From positions 1 through 64,000 of the forward strand of contig NZ_JAAIJQ010000014.1 in the NCBI RefSeq assembly GCF_010820565.1: a stretch of 64,000 nucleotides of DNA, given 5' to 3'. Positions 34,948 through 44,397 of the stretch are shown piece after piece; within the stretch, counting starts at the first letter, position 1, and each line of letters begins with the position of its first letter. The position numbers were made by a program, and so were the translations under genes. The notes beneath the pieces were generated by a model. The model was given only the letters and a program-made list of their open reading frames with translations, made no database searches and was not told the DNA's origin. The DNA comes from Thiorhodococcus minor (GTDB lineage: Bacteria > Pseudomonadota > Gammaproteobacteria > Chromatiales > Chromatiaceae).

Positions 34948-35382
34948 CTAGGCGCGCTTGTAATCCGCCCGCGAGCCGGTCAAATCCCAGGCGAAGGTGC
35001 AGTCTAGGTGGGAAAGGACGGAGATGAGACCGCTCTCACCGTCTTCGACCATGACGGCGATGGGCGCGCGCCGGCCGAACTTCTTGTTGGCGCGGCGAAC
35101 CCAGAGACTCCGCATCTCTGGGTTCCTCGGGAAATAGGTGGAGAGTGCGTCCTCGATGCGGGCGAGGTAGGCGACCCGGCGGTTCACCCGCGGGTCGTCG
35201 GGGAAGGCCTCGGCGTCGCGAAAGCGTGCCAGGTGACGCGGCTTGACGGAGTCCGGCAGCTGCAGGAGCTCGGCGATATCACGCGCCGCGAGGCCCCAGC
35301 CCTCGACGAGCGCCATGATGCGTCTGGTCGCTGAAAGGCGCTCACTGGGCGAGATCTCATCTGTGGTGGCTACAAGGGTCAT
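34948..35382 (-). CDS. Xre/MbcA/ParS-type antitoxin-like protein without a partner toxin
   Basis: This 144-residue product has an N-terminal helical segment (SERLSATRRIMALVEGWGLAARDIAELLQLP) and a C-terminal half with the DUF2384-like toxin-binding look: RVAYLARIEDALSTYFP, then LWVRRANKKFGRRAPIAVMVEDGESGLISVLSHLD. In such systems the gene usually pairs with a RES-domain ADP-ribosyltransferase toxin. No RES-type frame is adjacent on either side: purK lies upstream and spoT downstream. It may be an orphan antitoxin or a stand-alone regulator. The assignment rests on pattern recognition of the C-terminal half. Confidence 0.65.
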   Translation of the reverse strand: MTLVATTDEISPSERLSATRRIMALVEGWGLAARDIAELLQLPDSVKPRHLARFRDAEAFPDDPRVNRRVAYLARIEDALSTYFPRNPEMRSLWVRRANKKFGRRAPIAVMVEDGESGLISVLSHLDCTFAWDLTGSRADYKRA

Positions 35383-35464
35383 GGCGACAGCTCCGCGTCT
35401 CTTGCCCGCGCCCCAAGCGCCAGGCTCTGAGGGGAGGTGGCGCCACCCATGACGACTTACAACC

Positions 35465-37798
35465 TCAGGAGCGCGTCACGCGCGTGATGCGGGTAACCAA
35501 GGAGATCAGCCGCAGCCGCCGCATGATGCTCGCCAGGTGCGCGCGACTGCGAACCTGGAGCTGAAAGCCCAGGTCCGTGATCATGCCGTCCTTCTCGGCG
35601 GTCTGGACGTTCTCGATGTTGGAGCCCTGCTCCGCGATCGCTCCGGCGACGACGGCGAGGGCACCGCGCCGATTGCTGACTTCGACCCGGATCTCGGTCG
35701 AGAACTCACCCTCCGGCTCATGCGACCATTCCACGCTCAATCGCTTGTCGCCCTTGGTCTCCAGGCTGCCGAGGTTACGGCATTCGGTACGGTGGACGAC
35801 GATGCCACGCCCCGGACTGAAGACGGCCGTAATGTCGTCACCCGGAATGGGGCGACAGCAGCGCGCGAAATTGACCACCATGCCCTCGGTACCGCGAATC
35901 GCCAGCCGATGGTGATGGATGTCGCTGTTCCCCAGGGGCCTGCTCGGCACCTGGTCGCCCTCCACGCCGACCAGGCGGCGGGCCACCAGAGTCGCAAGCC
36001 TGTTGCCGAGCCCGATGTCGTCGAGCAGCTCGCCGAGATCACGCAGGCCCCCGTCTTCCAAATAGGCCGCCAGCCGAATCGGATCGACGCCATCGATGTC
36101 GATGCTGAAAGCCGAGAGCTCGGCATTCAGCAGTCGCTTACCGAAGGCTCGCGCCTCGCGCGACTTGACCTTCTTGAGGTGGCCGCGGATGTTCACCCTG
36201 GCCTTGGCGGTCATCACGAAGTTCAGCCAGCCCGGATTCGGCCGCGCACCGGGCGCGGTGATGATCTCGACGGTCTGGCCGCTGCGCAGGACGGTGCTCA
36301 AGGGCGCCATGCGGCGGTCGATGCGGGCCGCGACGCAGTTGCTGCCGACGTCGGAGTGGATGGCATAGGCGAAATCCACCACCGTGGCGCCGCGTTTGAG
36401 CGAGAGGATGCGGCCCTTGGGCGTGAAGACGTAGACCTCGCCGGGGAAGAGATCCACCTTGACGTGCTCGAGGAACTCGACCGAGTTGCCCGCCTCGCGC
36501 TGCATCTCGAGCAGGTTCTGCAGCCAATCCGCCGCCAGCGCCGTTGGGCTCGACCCTGACTGGCTCCCCGTCTTGTACATCCAATGCGCGGCGATGCCGG
36601 ACTCGGCGACGCGGTGCATGTCTTGAGTCCGAATCTGAATCTCGATCTGGATTCCCTGAGGCCCGACCAGCGCGGTATGCAGCGACTGATAGCCATTGGC
36701 CTTGGGGATGGCGATGTAGTCCTTGAAGCGCCCCGGCACCGGCTTGTAGAGGTTGTGCACCAGTCCGAGCACCCGGTAGCAGGTGTCCACCCGATCCACA
36801 GTGACCCGGAAGGCGAAGACGTCGACCAGCTCGGAAAAGCCGCGCGACTTGTCCTTCATCTTCCGATAGATGCCATGGAGGTGCTTGCGGCGCCCCTCGA
36901 CGGCGCCTTGGATGTCCTCCTGGTGCAGCGCCCGCTTCAGCGCCGTCTCGACGGTGCTGACCATCTCGATGCGGGCGCCTGAAGTTCGCTGCACCGCGCG
37001 CTGGATGACATGCCGGCGCCAGGGCCAGTAATGCGCGAAGCCGAGCTCCTCGAGCTCGACCCGGATCCAGTTGATGCCGAGCCGATTCGCGATCGGCGCG
37101 AAGATTTCCAGGGTTTCTCGTGAAATGCGCCGACAGGCCTCGGAGCTCATGGCATCCAGGGTGCGCATATTGTGCAAGCGGTCGGCGAGCTTGATGAGAA
37201 TGACCCGAATGTCCCGGGTCATGGCCAGCAGCATCTTCTGCAGGCTGGCGGCCTGCGCCTCGGCGCGCGACCTGAAATCGATCTGGGTCAGTTTGCTCAC
37301 GCCATCGACCAGCTCGGCGACCGCCTCGCCGAACTCAGCGGCCAGCTGCTCCTTCGCGATCTGGGTGTCTTCGATCACGTCATGCAGCAGCGCGGCGATG
37401 AGACACTGATAATCCATCCGCATCTCCGCGAGGATGCGCGCGACGGCCAGCGGGTGGTAGATATAGGGCTCACCCGATTTGCGCTTCTGCCCTTCGTGGG
37501 CTTCGGCCCCGTAGAGATAGGCGCGGTAGCATTCGCTGATCTGCTCGGGCGGCAGGTAGCTCTCGAGGAAGGCGCAAAGATCGCTGATGAGATAGCGGGT
37601 ATCGTCTTGAGCCTCGCCCGAGCCTGTCCCGGCTGCCGGGGCCGACGGCGCTCTCGGCTTGTGCGAGACGGCGGGGCTCTGGGACGCCCCGCCCAAATCG
37701 GTGACACCGCCGCTGTCCGAAGCACCAGCCTGGGGCGCAGGCTGGCGCAGCCCCGCCAGAGCTGGCTCGGTCATCGGGGCGGCGCCGGCCTGGGTCAT
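35465..37798 (-). CDS. spoT: bifunctional (p)ppGpp synthetase/hydrolase
   Basis: SpoT makes and degrades (p)ppGpp in the stringent response. I chose the ATG at 37798 (777 residues), because the longer frame overlaps rpoZ. A roughly 65-residue Pro/Ala/Gly-rich leader precedes the HD hydrolase domain (HDVIEDT at about 138; DGVSKLTQ), so the hydrolase looks intact. The synthetase domain has FAFRVTVD and IPKANGYQSLHTALVG (about 369), then TGS (VYVFTPKGRI, about 453) and a C-terminal ACT domain (about 700-777). Position after rpoZ and gmk is classic for spoT. The leader is longer than in E. coli SpoT. Confidence 0.95.
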   Translation of the reverse strand: MTQAGAAPMTEPALAGLRQPAPQAGASDSGGVTDLGGASQSPAVSHKPRAPSAPAAGTGSGEAQDDTRYLISDLCAFLESYLPPEQISECYRAYLYGAEAHEGQKRKSGEPYIYHPLAVARILAEMRMDYQCLIAALLHDVIEDTQIAKEQLAAEFGEAVAELVDGVSKLTQIDFRSRAEAQAASLQKMLLAMTRDIRVILIKLADRLHNMRTLDAMSSEACRRISRETLEIFAPIANRLGINWIRVELEELGFAHYWPWRRHVIQRAVQRTSGARIEMVSTVETALKRALHQEDIQGAVEGRRKHLHGIYRKMKDKSRGFSELVDVFAFRVTVDRVDTCYRVLGLVHNLYKPVPGRFKDYIAIPKANGYQSLHTALVGPQGIQIEIQIRTQDMHRVAESGIAAHWMYKTGSQSGSSPTALAADWLQNLLEMQREAGNSVEFLEHVKVDLFPGEVYVFTPKGRILSLKRGATVVDFAYAIHSDVGSNCVAARIDRRMAPLSTVLRSGQTVEIITAPGARPNPGWLNFVMTAKARVNIRGHLKKVKSREARAFGKRLLNAELSAFSIDIDGVDPIRLAAYLEDGGLRDLGELLDDIGLGNRLATLVARRLVGVEGDQVPSRPLGNSDIHHHRLAIRGTEGMVVNFARCCRPIPGDDITAVFSPGRGIVVHRTECRNLGSLETKGDKRLSVEWSHEPEGEFSTEIRVEVSNRRGALAVVAGAIAEQGSNIENVQTAEKDGMITDLGFQLQVRSRAHLASIMRRLRLISLVTRITRVTRS

Positions 37799-37808
37799 GA
37801 CGCTGTCT

Positions 37809-38111
37809 TCACTCCCTCGCGTCTTGCGGCGGCTCTGCACCACTCCCCTCGACCGCGAGCTCGGCGGCCAAGGCCTGCTCCAGGGCGGCGGTGGTCTCGT
37901 CCATCTCGCGCTGGGCCTCCTGAACCATGGCGTTGCTGATGTTGCCGGCGGCGATCTCGCGCAGCGCCATGACGGTCGGCTTGTCGTTCTCCCAGGGCAG
38001 GGTCGGCTCGACGCCATTGGCGAGCTGGCGCGCCCGCTTGGTGGCGAGCAGAACCAGGTCGAAACGGTTGTCTACGTGCTCGAGGCAGTCCTCGACGGTA
38101 ATTCGTGCCAT
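37809..38111 (-). CDS. rpoZ: RNA polymerase omega subunit
   Basis: The 100-residue protein has the omega core [32 protein letters not shown] and [14 protein letters not shown]. Omega assists assembly of the beta' subunit and forms part of the ppGpp binding site in RNA polymerase, so its linkage to spoT is functionally apt. The tail is variable ([13 protein letters not shown]). spoT starts 10 bases after it. Confidence 0.96.
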   Translation of the reverse strand: MARITVEDCLEHVDNRFDLVLLATKRARQLANGVEPTLPWENDKPTVMALREIAAGNISNAMVQEAQREMDETTAALEQALAAELAVEGSGAEPPQDARE

Positions 38112-38200
38112 GGTGATCTCCGGATGAGTCGTTTGGCTAGACGCGTGATCGCGCTAGCTTGAGTTGTCGGGCCAGGCTTGAGCGCTTGGGCTGGACTTGG

Positions 38201-38818
38201 TTATTCGGATGCGATCTGGCCAAGCAGGCTCGCAAGGCGCGGGCGCTGATGCGCGAGCCGCTGGCGCTCGGCCGAAACGATGGCCGCGAGGGCGTCGAGC
38301 GCGGTCTCGAAGCGATCGTTGACGACCAAGTAGTCGTATTCGTCGTAATGGCGCATCTCGTCATGCGCCTGGGTCATGCGCCTGGCGATGACGTCGTCGC
38401 TGTCGGTGCCGCGACCGCGCAGGCGCTGCTCCAGCACCTGGACGCTCGGCGGCAGGACGAAGACGCCGACCGCGGCGGGGAAGCGCTCCCGCACCTGGCG
38501 GGCACCCTGCCAATCGATCTCCAGCATGAGGTCGCGTCCGGAGGCGATGCAGTGGCGCACGTCCGCCTCGCGCGTCCCATAGTAGTTGCCGAAGACCTCC
38601 GCGTGCTCCAGGAAGGCGCCTTCGGCCAGCTCCGCGCGGAATTGGTCCTGGACCAGGAAATGGTAGTGGACGCCGTCCCGCTCCCCTGGACGCACGGGGC
38701 GCGTGGTGCAGGAGACGGAGAGCGACAGCTCGGCGTCACGCTCCAAGAGTGCCTTGACCAGACTCGTCTTACCAGCCCCCGAAGGCGCCGAGACGATGAA
38801 TAGGATACCTTCGACCAT
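38201..38818 (-). CDS. gmk: guanylate kinase
   Basis: Gmk phosphorylates GMP to GDP. The 205-residue protein has the P-loop VSAPSGAGKTSLVKALL, the GMP-binding SVSCTTRPVRPGERDGVHYHF and FGNYYGT, and IDWQGARQVRERFP. The start codon at 38818 fits the family N-terminus. It lies upstream of rpoZ with an 89-base gap. Confidence 0.97.
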   Translation of the reverse strand: MVEGILFIVSAPSGAGKTSLVKALLERDAELSLSVSCTTRPVRPGERDGVHYHFLVQDQFRAELAEGAFLEHAEVFGNYYGTREADVRHCIASGRDLMLEIDWQGARQVRERFPAAVGVFVLPPSVQVLEQRLRGRGTDSDDVIARRMTQAHDEMRHYDEYDYLVVNDRFETALDALAAIVSAERQRLAHQRPRLASLLGQIASE

Positions 38819-38843
38819 CTCGCTGCTCCGCTCCTGCCCAGGG

Positions 38844-39710
38844 CTACTCCAGGTTCTGCACCTGCTCGCGCATCTGCTCGATCAGCACCTTCATCTCCAC
38901 CGCCTCGCGGGTCACGGCCACATCGGACGATTTCGAGCCCAGGGTGTTGGCCTCGCGATTGAGCTCCTGCATGAGAAAGTCCAGCCGGCGCCCGACGGGC
39001 TCGTCGCGCCCCAGCACCTCGAGGACTTCGGCCACATGGGCCTCGAGCCGATCCATCTCCTCGTCGACATCGAGCCTGGCGGCGGCCAGTGCGATCTCCT
39101 GCTCCAGCCGCAAGGGATCCAGCTCGGCCTTGAGCTGCTCCAGGCGCTCGCCCAAGCGCGCGCGAACGCCCTCCAGCACCTCGGGCATCCGCGCACGCAC
39201 GCGCACCACGGACTCCTGCAGCCGTGCGCAGCGATCGCGCAGCAGCTGGCCCAAGCGCTCTCCCTCGCGCGCCCGGGTGTCGAGCAAGGAAGCGATGGCA
39301 GTGTCGAGCAGCGCCAATGCCTCGGCGGTCAGCCGGTCGAGATCCGGCTCTTGCTCCTGCAGCACCCCAGGCCAGCGCAGCAGCTCGAACGAAGAGGGCT
39401 CGTAAGGGCGGCCGACCAGCTCGCTCACCTCCCGGCCGGCGGTGAGGAGCTGCTCGACGAAGGGCTTGTTCACCCGCAATGCCCCGACCGCACCCACGGC
39501 AGGGCTGTAGCGCAGCGAGCAATCCACCTTGCCGCGTCGCAAGCTGTCGGTGAGACGCGCGCGCACAGGGACATCGAGCGCGCGCAGCTCCTCCGGCAGG
39601 CGGATGTGCGGCTCGAGAAATCTGTGGTTGACGGTTCGCAGCTCCCAGGTCAGCTCGCCGAGCTCGCCATTGCGGGTCTCCCGGGCGAAGGCCGTCATAC
39701 TCTTGATCAT
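38844..39710 (-). CDS. yicC: YicC-family endoribonuclease
   Basis: The 288-residue protein starts MIKSMTAFARE, the family hallmark, and ends with DFLMQELNREANTLGSKSSD and EMKVLIEQMREQVQNLE, also diagnostic. YicC-type proteins are recently described RNases that destabilise small RNAs in E. coli. The central part is coiled-coil-rich. The ATG at 39710 is chosen on family length; the frame extends upstream through the promoter. A TATAAT box lies 76 bases upstream on the minus strand. Confidence 0.93.
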   Translation of the reverse strand: MIKSMTAFARETRNGELGELTWELRTVNHRFLEPHIRLPEELRALDVPVRARLTDSLRRGKVDCSLRYSPAVGAVGALRVNKPFVEQLLTAGREVSELVGRPYEPSSFELLRWPGVLQEQEPDLDRLTAEALALLDTAIASLLDTRAREGERLGQLLRDRCARLQESVVRVRARMPEVLEGVRARLGERLEQLKAELDPLRLEQEIALAAARLDVDEEMDRLEAHVAEVLEVLGRDEPVGRRLDFLMQELNREANTLGSKSSDVAVTREAVEMKVLIEQMREQVQNLE

Positions 39711-39785
39711 AGTGCGGGGTTTCTCACGTCGGAACGGGCAGGGATAAAGATAGAAAGCGGCGGAAATCGCGCGGGCGATCGTTCT

Positions 39786-39791
39786 ATTATA
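39786..39791 (-). promoter_or_regulatory. -10 element of the yicC promoter
   Basis: A perfect TATAAT on the minus strand lies 76 bases before the yicC ATG, in the 128-base gap between the divergent yicC and kinase genes. No good -35 is found at 16-18 bases (the nearest TTG is too close), so the promoter may need an activator or be an extended -10 type. Confidence 0.4.
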
Positions 39792-39838
39792 CCGCCTGTC
39801 ACCAGCCAAGGTCCGCCCAGACAACCTCACCCGCACTC

Positions 39839-40777
39839 ATGGCAGCCGCAAGAGAGACACTTCCGCAGGGCACCCGAGTCGGCGCCTATCGGATCAGCAA
39901 GGCGATCGCCAAGGGTGGCTTCAGTCTCATCTACCTGGCCGTGGATGATGATAACGGCGAGGAGGTGGTGATCAAGGAGTACATGCCGAAAAAGATCGCG
40001 CGTCGCGACGCCGACCGGCGCATCGTGCCGATCAGCGCCGAATATACCGAGAACCTCCATCACGGGCGCAAGCTCTTCTATCAGGAAGTGAAGGCGTTGG
40101 CATCTTTGCGCCATCCCAACATCGTGCGCGTCAATGCCTTCTTCCTCGCCAATGAGACCGGCTATCTGGTCATGCCCAACGAGCGCGGCCGCAACCTCGG
40201 CGCCTACCTGCACGAGCGCAAGGGCAAGCTGAGCGCGACCTTCCTCCTGGAAGTCTTCGTGCCCATCCTGGATGCCCTTGCCTTGCTGCACCGCAAATCG
40301 ATGCTGCACCTGGACGTCAAGCCGGGCAACATCCATCTGCGTCACGGCAACCAGCCCCTGCTCCTTGACCTGGGTGCCGTCCATCCGCTAAACCGTGGGC
40401 GCTCGCGTGGCGGCCAGGTGATCACGGCCGGCTATTCGCCCGTCGAGCAATACTTCCGGGCCGGCCAGGTCGGTCCCTGGACGGACGTCTACGCCGTCGG
40501 CGCCAGCATGCGGACCTGCATGGAGGGCAAGACGCCGCAGCCGGCCCCCGAGCGGCAGAAAGAGGACAAGATGATCCCCGCCAAGGAGGCGCTCAAGGAG
40601 CGCTATCCGGAGTTCCTGCTCGAGGCCGTCGATTGGGCGCTCTCGATGGATGCCGCCAAGCGCCCGCAAGACGCGGCCGAGCTTCTCGGCGTTCTGGCGC
40701 CCTACCTGGAAGATCCGCAATATGCCCGTGTCAGGGAGGCGACCTCGGAGGTCGTGGGCGAGAGCCGACCCCTTTAG
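39839..40777 (+). CDS. serine/threonine protein kinase
   Basis: This 312-residue cytosolic kinase keeps the Hanks core: glycine loop AIAKGGFSLIYLA (about 23-35), the ATP-anchoring Lys in EVVIKEYMP, the catalytic loop HLDVKPGNIHLR, and an activation segment ending GYSPVEQYF. The usual DFG is DLG (LLLDLGAVH), a variant seen in some active kinases. There is no membrane segment or PASTA sensor. It diverges from yicC and is followed by rph, an arrangement recalling the kinase genes beside yicC in Pseudomonas. The substrate is unknown; no cognate phosphatase is nearby. Confidence 0.9.
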   Translation: MAAARETLPQGTRVGAYRISKAIAKGGFSLIYLAVDDDNGEEVVIKEYMPKKIARRDADRRIVPISAEYTENLHHGRKLFYQEVKALASLRHPNIVRVNAFFLANETGYLVMPNERGRNLGAYLHERKGKLSATFLLEVFVPILDALALLHRKSMLHLDVKPGNIHLRHGNQPLLLDLGAVHPLNRGRSRGGQVITAGYSPVEQYFRAGQVGPWTDVYAVGASMRTCMEGKTPQPAPERQKEDKMIPAKEALKERYPEFLLEAVDWALSMDAAKRPQDAAELLGVLAPYLEDPQYARVREATSEVVGESRPL

Positions 40778-40852
40778 ACACCACCCGACTCCCTGTCAGA
40801 GGCGATCCCTGTCAGGACCAAGCCAGAACCGACCGGAGCAAGATTCCCGATC

Positions 40853-41572
40853 ATGAGACCATCCGAACGTCGCGCCGACGAGCTGCGCCCCCTCCGCTTC
40901 ACTCGCGGCTACACCCGCCACGCCGAAGGATCCGTGCTCGTCGAGTTCGGCGAGACGCGCGTCCTCTGCACCGCGAGCGTCGAAGGGCGCGTCCCACCCT
41001 TCCTGCGGGGCCAGGGCCGCGGCTGGATCACCGCTGAATACGGCATGCTGCCGCGCGCCACCAGCGAGCGCACCGCACGCGAGGCGGCACGCGGCAAGCA
41101 AGGCGGCCGCACCCTGGAGATCCAGCGCCTCATCGGCCGCTCACTGCGCGCGGCGGCGAATCTCGAGCTGCTCGGCGAGCGCAGCATCACCCTAGACTGC
41201 GATGTCATCCAGGCGGACGGCGGAACCCGAACGGCGTCGATCAGCGGGGCCTGGGTTGCGCTCCGCGACGCAATCGACGGCCTGATGGCGAAGGGCCAGC
41301 TCAAGCAGGACCCCATTCACGCCCAGATTGCCGCCGTTTCCGTCGGCGTCTATCAAGGCACCCCGGTCCTCGATCTAGACTATGCAGAGGACTGCACGGC
41401 CGAGACGGACATGAACCTGGTCATGGACGGCTCCGGACGCTTCATCGAAGTCCAGGGAACCGCCGAAGGCACGCCGTTCAGCCGCGAAGAGCTCGACGCG
41501 CTGCTCGAGCTGGGGGCGGCCGGCATCCGTGACATCCAGGCCGCTCAGCTGGCGGCCCTGAAGGGCTCTTGA
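40853..41572 (+). CDS. rph: ribonuclease PH
   Basis: RNase PH trims tRNA 3' ends phosphorolytically. The 239-residue protein has [85 protein letters not shown] (parts of the phosphate and RNA sites) and [14 protein letters not shown] with catalytic Asp. All are intact. Confidence 0.97.
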   Translation: MRPSERRADELRPLRFTRGYTRHAEGSVLVEFGETRVLCTASVEGRVPPFLRGQGRGWITAEYGMLPRATSERTAREAARGKQGGRTLEIQRLIGRSLRAAANLELLGERSITLDCDVIQADGGTRTASISGAWVALRDAIDGLMAKGQLKQDPIHAQIAAVSVGVYQGTPVLDLDYAEDCTAETDMNLVMDGSGRFIEVQGTAEGTPFSREELDALLELGAAGIRDIQAAQLAALKGS

Positions 41573-41618
41573 GCGGGCGCGAGCGGTCGATGGGCACAAG
41601 GCTTGAGGAGGGACGGAC

Positions 41619-42227
41619 ATGAGTCGGTCACACAGGGGTGAGCAGATCGTCCTGGCGAGCAACAACGCCGGTAAGCTCAGGGAGATCGGCCAGCTGCTTG
41701 CCGGCGCGCAGATCCGAATTCGGCCTCAGGGCGACTTCGGCGTGCCCGAGGCCGAGGAGACCGGGCTCACCTTCGTCGAGAACGCCATCATCAAGGCCCG
41801 GAACGCCTCGGCGCACAGCGGCCTGGCGGCCATCGCCGATGACTCGGGGATCGAGGTCGACGCCCTGCGCGGGGCTCCTGGCATCTATTCGGCACGCTAC
41901 GCGGGAGCCGGCGCCTCGGACGAGGAGAACCTAAGGAAGCTATTGAGCGACCTCGCCGAGGCTCCCGAGGCTGAGCGGACCGGCCGCTTCCAGTGCGTGC
42001 TCGTCTATCTGCGCCACCCCGAGGATCCAACCCCGCTGATCTGCCAGGGCACCTGGGAGGGCCGTATCCTGACCACCCCAAGGGGCACCAACGGCTTCGG
42101 CTACGACCCCATCTTCTTCGTCCCGACCCACGGCTGCAGCTCGGCCGAGCTCGACCCCGAGACCAAGAACAGCCTCAGCCATCGCGGTCAGGCACTCAGA
42201 CAGCTGCAGCGGCTGTTGGAATCATGA
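41619..42227 (+). CDS. rdgB: dITP/XTP pyrophosphatase
   Basis: RdgB removes non-canonical purine nucleotides from the pool. The 202-residue HAM1-family protein has [58 protein letters not shown] and [15 protein letters not shown] strong GAGGAGG ribosome site precedes the ATG at 41619. It overlaps yggS by 4 bases (ATGA) and starts a compact operon rdgB-yggS-proC-yggT-yggU. Confidence 0.96.
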   Translation: MSRSHRGEQIVLASNNAGKLREIGQLLAGAQIRIRPQGDFGVPEAEETGLTFVENAIIKARNASAHSGLAAIADDSGIEVDALRGAPGIYSARYAGAGASDEENLRKLLSDLAEAPEAERTGRFQCVLVYLRHPEDPTPLICQGTWEGRILTTPRGTNGFGYDPIFFVPTHGCSSAELDPETKNSLSHRGQALRQLQRLLES

Positions 42228-42919
42228 TGGATGGGTCTGTCGCCTCGCGACTCGAGCAGGTTCTCGAGCGCATCCGCAACGCGGCCGCACGCGCCGAGCG
42301 GTCTCCCGAAGAGATCGCGCTGATCGCGGTCAGCAAGAAACAGCCCGCGGAGGCCATCCGTGCCGCCTATGCCGCGGGCCAGGTCATCTTCGGCGAGAGC
42401 TACGTCCAGGAAGGCCTGGATAAGATCGACGCCCTGCAAGACCTGGACATCGAGTGGCACTTCATCGGCCGGATCCAGTCGAACAAGACCCGCCAGATCG
42501 CGGCCAGCTTCGCTTGGGTGCATGGCCTGTCCGAGCTCGGCCACGCGCGCCGGCTCAGCGATCAGCGCCCGGCCGACGCGCCGCCGCTGAACGTCTGCCT
42601 GCAAGTCAACCTGAGCGGCGAGAGCACCAAGGCCGGCGTGGATCCTGCCGATCTTCCGGATCTCCTCGCCGCCTGCACCGCCCTGCCCCGCCTTCGGGTG
42701 CGCGGCCTCATGACATTGCCTGCGCCAGCGGATGACGAGGCCTCGCAGCGCGAGCCCTTCGCGGCACTCAGGGGTCTGCGCGACCAGCTGGCGAGCCCCG
42801 CGCAGCCCCTGCCCTGTCTGTCGATGGGGATGTCCGACGATCTCGAGGCCGCCATCCTCGAGGGCGCGACCCAGGTGCGCATCGGTACGGCGGTGTTCGG
42901 TCCGCGCCCGTATAATTGA
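42224..42919 (+). CDS. yggS: YggS-family pyridoxal phosphate homeostasis protein
   Basis: YggS binds PLP without known enzymatic activity and buffers vitamin B6 levels. The 231-residue TIM-barrel protein has [19 protein letters not shown] with the PLP Lys, [36 protein letters not shown] and [12 protein letters not shown]. The ATG at 42224 overlaps the rdgB stop by 4 bases. The longer upstream frame is shadow coding of rdgB. Confidence 0.95.
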   Translation: MMDGSVASRLEQVLERIRNAAARAERSPEEIALIAVSKKQPAEAIRAAYAAGQVIFGESYVQEGLDKIDALQDLDIEWHFIGRIQSNKTRQIAASFAWVHGLSELGHARRLSDQRPADAPPLNVCLQVNLSGESTKAGVDPADLPDLLAACTALPRLRVRGLMTLPAPADDEASQREPFAALRGLRDQLASPAQPLPCLSMGMSDDLEAAILEGATQVRIGTAVFGPRPYN

Positions 42920-42981
42920 CGCCTCAAGCGCCCGCGGCAACCGGGCGCCGACCTCAGACATCGAGCTTCTCCGGGGAAGAT

Positions 42982-43812
42982 ATGAGCAACGCCAAGATCG
43001 CCTTCATCGGTGGCGGCAACATGGCCACCAGCCTCATCGCCGGCCTAGTCGCGGACGGCTATGCGGCGCAAGACATTCGCGTCTCCGAGCCGAATCCAGA
43101 GCGGCGCAATGCCCTCCAGGCACGCTATGGGGTGCACGCCTTCGCGGAGAGCGCCAAGGCCCTGGCCGGCGCCGATACGATCGTGCTCTGCGTCAAGCCT
43201 CAGATCGCCCGCCAGGTCTGTACTGCAATCGCCGCCGAGATTCCCGGCGAGACGCCGCTCGTGGTCTCGATCATGGCCGGCGTGCCCGAGCAGGCCATCC
43301 AAGACTGGCTCGGGCGCCCTCTGCCCATCGTGCGCGCCATGCCGAACACCCCGTCCATGGTCCAGACCGGCGCTATCGGACTGCACGCGAGCCCGGAGGT
43401 CGACGCCGAGGGACGCAACCGCGCGGAGACCATCCTGCGGGCGGCCGGACTGGTCCGCTGGGTCGCGGATGAGGACAAGATAGACGCGGTCACCGCCATC
43501 TCGGGCAGCGGCCCTGCCTACTTCTTCCTCTTCATGGAGGCACTCGAGGAGGCCGGCATCGCGCTCGGACTGGATGCGGAGACCGCGCGTCTCCTAACGA
43601 TCCAAACGGCCTTGGGCGCCGCCAAGATGGCCATGGAGAGCGATGCACCACCCTCGCGGCTGCGCGAGCAAGTCACCTCGCCTGGCGGAACCACGGAGCG
43701 CGCGCTCGGCGTCTTCGCCGACGCGGATCTGCGCGCGCTGGTCGCAGGCGCGACCGCCGCCGCGCGCGATCGCGCCAAAGCGCTTTCCAAAACCCTCTCG
43801 GAGGACCAATGA
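42982..43812 (+). CDS. proC: pyrroline-5-carboxylate reductase
   Basis: ProC reduces pyrroline-5-carboxylate to proline with NAD(P)H. The 276-residue protein has the Rossmann IAFIGGGNMATSLIAGL, VLCVKPQ, VRAMPNTPSMVQTGAIGL, ISGSGPAYFFLFMEAL and REQVTSPGGTTERAL. The ATG at 42982 is supported by GGGGAAG. It sits 62 bases after yggS and is coupled to yggT by ATGA. Confidence 0.97.
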   Translation: MSNAKIAFIGGGNMATSLIAGLVADGYAAQDIRVSEPNPERRNALQARYGVHAFAESAKALAGADTIVLCVKPQIARQVCTAIAAEIPGETPLVVSIMAGVPEQAIQDWLGRPLPIVRAMPNTPSMVQTGAIGLHASPEVDAEGRNRAETILRAAGLVRWVADEDKIDAVTAISGSGPAYFFLFMEALEEAGIALGLDAETARLLTIQTALGAAKMAMESDAPPSRLREQVTSPGGTTERALGVFADADLRALVAGATAAARDRAKALSKTLSEDQ

Positions 43813-44384
43813 CGGACTCCTACCTGCTCAATCCGGTCGTCTTTCTGATCCAGACCCTCTTCGGTCTCTATATCGCGGTCGTCGCGATCCGCTTTCTGCT
43901 GCAATGGGCCAGGGCCGATTTCTACAACCCCATCTCGCAGTTCGTCGTCAAGGTGACTTCGCCCGTGCTCAGGCCGATGCGGCGGGTCATCCCAGGCTAC
44001 GGCGGCATGGACCTGGCCGCGCTGGTGCTGGCCTGGCTCTTGTCGGCGCTCGAGCTGGCCATCCTGGTCATGATCATCGGCTTGGACCGCTCCCCGCTCG
44101 CCGCCCTGGGCTGGGCCATTCCGAGCCTGGTCGAGCTCTTCATCAACATCTTCCTCTTCGCCGTGCTCATCCGCGTCATCCTCAGCTGGGTAAATCCCGA
44201 TCCCTACAACCCAGCGGTCGCGCTGCTGTCGCGGCTGACCGACCCCCTGATGCTTCCGGCACAGCGCCTGATCCGCCCGATCAGCGGCATCGATCTGTCG
44301 CCGATGCTCGTCATGATCGGCCTGGTCCTGCTGAACATGCTCCTGATTCCACCGCTCAAGTGGCTGGTCGGCAGCCCCTTCTGA
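43809..44384 (+). CDS. yggT: YggT-family membrane protein
   Basis: The 191-residue product has two YggT repeats, each with two hydrophobic segments and a Pro/Arg-rich loop (VLRPMRRVIPGYGGMDL and MLPAQRLIRPISGIDLSP). It should have four membrane spans in the inner membrane. Function is unclear; homologues have been linked to osmotic stress and, in plants, to cytochrome b6f assembly. It overlaps proC by 4 bases. Confidence 0.93.
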   Translation: MTDSYLLNPVVFLIQTLFGLYIAVVAIRFLLQWARADFYNPISQFVVKVTSPVLRPMRRVIPGYGGMDLAALVLAWLLSALELAILVMIIGLDRSPLAALGWAIPSLVELFINIFLFAVLIRVILSWVNPDPYNPAVALLSRLTDPLMLPAQRLIRPISGIDLSPMLVMIGLVLLNMLLIPPLKWLVGSPF

Positions 44385-44397
44385 GGCCGCATCCTGC

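Noticed and set aside
37799-38017. 73-residue extension of SpoT
   Set aside because: It overlaps rpoZ in another frame and is Pro/Arg/Ser-rich; the ATG at 37798 gives a sensible start.
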